Source of the DNA: Granulicella mallensis
GTDB taxonomy: Bacteria; Acidobacteriota; Terriglobia; Terriglobales; Acidobacteriaceae
Assembly: GCF_014203225.1 (NCBI RefSeq)
Contig: NZ_JACHIO010000001.1
Coordinates: 186,001-250,000 of the forward strand
Length of the DNA stretch: 64,000 bases
Direction of reading: 5' to 3'
Shown: positions 61,902-64,000 of the stretch, one piece after another
How positions within the stretch are numbered: position 1 is the stretch's first letter
Layout of the letters: every line of letters starts with the position of its first letter
Position numbers and translations under genes: made by a program
The notes under the pieces: model-generated
Seen by the model: the letters and a program-made list of their open reading frames with translations, nothing else
Database searches by the model: none
What the model was told of the DNA's origin: nothing

Positions 61902-64000
61902 ATGCGAAATCCAGATTGCGTGATTAAGAGCAGTGACAAAGTGCCGGGGTTAAACTTGCCTGGCTTCAGACGGATTATCAGACCGCGGATTGGTCTTGCG
62001 ATATGCCTCCTCGGTCTTTTCTGTGCGCCTCTCGTTCGAGCCCAGATCGTTCAACCGCCGGAACCAGTTGATCCAAGCCCGATCAATGGCGAAACTTATT
62101 ACCTCATCAATCGAGTCTCCGGCTTGCAGATGGATCTCAATAGCAATTCCGTAACGGCTGGCGACAAGATACTTCAGGAGACAAGAAGCTTCTCCAGCCT
62201 GAGCCAGAGGTGGGCCTTCACCAAGATGCCCGATGGTAACTGGAAATTCAGCAACATCGAGAACAATCTCTGCCTGGACAGCTCCTCTTCCGGCGGCTCC
62301 GCCTTAACGGTGCAGAATCCTTGCACCGTCAACACCCCGTCACAGGAATGGACCTTCACGTATGTGAACAATGGCTACAACACGATTACCAACGTCGCCA
62401 CCGGCAATGTGCTGGATAGCGTCGGCGAGTCCGCCTCCGTCGGAGCGCAACTCAATCAAACGCCACTCTCCGGTTCTCCCACCGCCAATCAGCAATGGTT
62501 GTTCCGCGCTGCCTACTGGCGCGGAAATGACATGTCTACCGCTGAAGTGGAAGAGTACGACCGCTCCACACCGGCTGAGAATACCGGAAACCTTCCCTGG
62601 TGGCACGATGCCTATCTTCCCGGACAGGACATGCTGCAAATCTTCAAGAACGCAGGGTTGAACTCCATCCGCATCCGTCCAGCTTCGATCAGCACGACAT
62701 ACCAGTACGGAAGCCTCACCTACTCGATGTCAACCGGTCCCTATACCAAATACACCCTCTCTACCGGTACCTCGACAACCTTCCCGATTAACAAGACAAG
62801 CCAGGTCTTTGCGCTGACGAATCCGGGATTTGGCGCCGTCGAGTCAGATTGGTCAGGTGTTGATCTGGCTGTGCGTGCGAAGAAACTGGGGATGTCGGTC
62901 TTCCTCACTCTCTTCTATGATGGCAACGGTGGCAGCAATCCTGGCAATTGGCTGAATCAGCCTCTCGCCTCGCTGGAAGGTTCTCCGGAGAATCCGAACG
63001 GAGGCAACGGCCAATACCTCGTCTACAACTACGTCAAGCAGTTGCTCGAGTTCTATCGCGCAGCCGGTGCCATGCCAGACATGGTTGCTCTGGGCAATGA
63101 AGCCAATCTCGGCCTGTTCACCAACCTCGACGGCAGCAACTACACGCCAAACGGGCCTACCATGTCGGCCGCAGCTACCGCTTTCCAACTGGCGGGATTG
63201 CAGGCCGTTGCCGATGCCGCAACTGACACCTCAAACCCGGTTCTTGGGTCGCCCGTGGCGGTGCCCCTCCGCTGCGTCGACATTGACGGCACTCCGGCCC
63301 TGGACACATTTTTCAAGGGACCGAAGACTGCCAACCTTCCCATCGATGTCGCTTGCCAGAGCTACTATCCCGGCTGGGACGGTGCTATGACTCAGGCACA
63401 GTTCAGCTACTCGCCTCACGGCGACACAAACAACAGCTTCAAGAATCCCCAGAACATTGAAGAGACAACAATGAACGCCGAAATAGCGGATCCAAACGCT
63501 GGATACCCGGTATTCACCGCAGAAGACGGCGTGGCGTACACCAATGTCGGCGGTGACACTCCGCTGGACGATTATTACGGGAGCCAGTTGAATATCACGC
63601 CTAATCCTGCAAGCCGGGGATTTGAGCGTGAATACTATATCGACCTCGAGACCGTGCAGCATAACGCTACCAACCACATGGGCATGGGCATGGACTGCTG
63701 GGCTTGCGAGTCAACGCCCATGAGCGGGGACTTCTACTCTGGTACAGGCAACGGTAACCCCGGCCAGTACTGGCTTAGCGCCCAGCTTGGTCTCTTCGAT
63801 AACTCGACTTCGACGGTGGCCGGCAGTGGGGCTGGTGAAGCTGCTCTCGACAATGCCACGTTGCCGGCCATGATGGGACTGGGCGGCAAAACGGACCCCA
63901 CGCTTAGCTACATGCTGGTAAGTGCGGTCAACGGAAACATTCTGGAGACAGCGCTGGCATCGACTGCTCCCAAGGCATCGCTCGATGTGGCTACCTATAC
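61902..64000 (+). CDS. GH53 endo-beta-1,4-galactanase with N-terminal ricin-type lectin domain (incomplete)
   Basis: The frame runs from ATG 61902 (AGGAACATTCA upstream) to the window end, 699 codons without a stop. A long N-terminal segment ends in a signal-like stretch (GLAICLLGLFCAPLVRAQ). Residues about 60-200 form a ricin-B/RICIN-type module (GETYYLINRVSGLQMDL, QRWAFTKMPDGNWKFSN, then a QQWLF ending). The GH53 barrel follows: FKNAGLNSIRIRPAS, MSVFLTLFYDG, the acid/base in MVALGNEANLG and the nucleophile candidate in VFTAEDGVAY. The enzyme should be secreted and cut the beta-1,4-galactan side chains of pectin. It is divergent from the sensor kinase. Confidence 0.85.
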   Translation, partial: MRNPDCVIKSSDKVPGLNLPGFRRIIRPRIGLAICLLGLFCAPLVRAQIVQPPEPVDPSPINGETYYLINRVSGLQMDLNSNSVTAGDKILQETRSFSSLSQRWAFTKMPDGNWKFSNIENNLCLDSSSSGGSALTVQNPCTVNTPSQEWTFTYVNNGYNTITNVATGNVLDSVGESASVGAQLNQTPLSGSPTANQQWLFRAAYWRGNDMSTAEVEEYDRSTPAENTGNLPWWHDAYLPGQDMLQIFKNAGLNSIRIRPASISTTYQYGSLTYSMSTGPYTKYTLSTGTSTTFPINKTSQVFALTNPGFGAVESDWSGVDLAVRAKKLGMSVFLTLFYDGNGGSNPGNWLNQPLASLEGSPENPNGGNGQYLVYNYVKQLLEFYRAAGAMPDMVALGNEANLGLFTNLDGSNYTPNGPTMSAAATAFQLAGLQAVADAATDTSNPVLGSPVAVPLRCVDIDGTPALDTFFKGPKTANLPIDVACQSYYPGWDGAMTQAQFSYSPHGDTNNSFKNPQNIEETTMNAEIADPNAGYPVFTAEDGVAYTNVGGDTPLDDYYGSQLNITPNPASRGFEREYYIDLETVQHNATNHMGMGMDCWACESTPMSGDFYSGTGNGNPGQYWLSAQLGLFDNSTSTVAGSGAGEAALDNATLPAMMGLGGKTDPTLSYMLVSAVNGNILETALASTAPKASLDVATY

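Overview
The window looks like chromosome of an Acidobacteriota soil bacterium of the Terriglobia (Granulicella/Terriglobus/Edaphobacter type). This rests on three 1100- to 1225-residue Oar-like TonB-dependent receptors with an N-terminal carboxypeptidase-regulatory domain and no SusD partner, many Tat-signal enzymes, a propeller-type sensor kinase next to glycosidases, and palindromic intergenic repeats. No rRNA, tRNA, CRISPR, phage or transposase gene was seen.

Layout. 0-2.5 kb: a DUF3299 lipoprotein-like/periplasmic protein with an ABC ATPase and FtsX/MacB-type permease. 2.5-9.6 kb: an exported RidA protein, a TonB receptor, a berberine-bridge-type FAD oxidoreductase and a 3'-truncated beta-propeller protein. 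9.6-22 kb: a divergent locus that reads as oxidative L-fucose/L-galactose use. The minus arm holds TonB receptor (frameshifted), GH95-like glycosidase, UxaA-type dehydratase and L-galactose/L-fucose-dehydrogenase-like aldo/keto reductase. The plus arm holds a GntR/FCD regulator, the remnant of a deleted SDR, L-fuconate dehydratase and a lactonase. Copies of GAGCGCTC between the arms are the likely operators. 22-27 kb: a GH35-like enzyme, a Tat-leader SDR, an AraC regulator and a bicupin protein.

27-32.6 kb: a TetR regulator with two GTAC-rich palindromes, controlling a five-gene minus operon (cupin, 59-residue Tat-leader peptide, aldo/keto reductase, sorbosone-dehydrogenase-like protein, cupin) and a NIPSNAP protein; a cupin remnant shows that this region was rearranged. 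32.6-35.7 kb: XapX, SphA-type outer-membrane protein and FMN reductase, divergent from a LysR regulator.

35.7-64 kb: a polysaccharide (probably beta-galactan) region with two exported sugar-isomerase-like TIM barrels, two GH2 enzymes, a cellulase-like hydrolase, an esterase, VOC and GlcG-like proteins, an MFS transporter broken by one amber codon, an SDR plus zinc alcohol dehydrogenase pair, a TonB receptor, GH35, a hybrid-propeller histidine kinase with a NarL-type regulator, and a ricin-domain GH53 galactanase running off the end. The most striking unexplained signal is a 20-bp dyad, consensus TCCNMCTTTNGNNGGATKCR, found upstream of six transcription units only in this region. It marks a candidate regulon, and the adjacent two-component system is its most obvious candidate regulator. 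Two copies of a ~260-bp palindrome built from nested TTTA/TAAA-loop hairpins are a second notable find.
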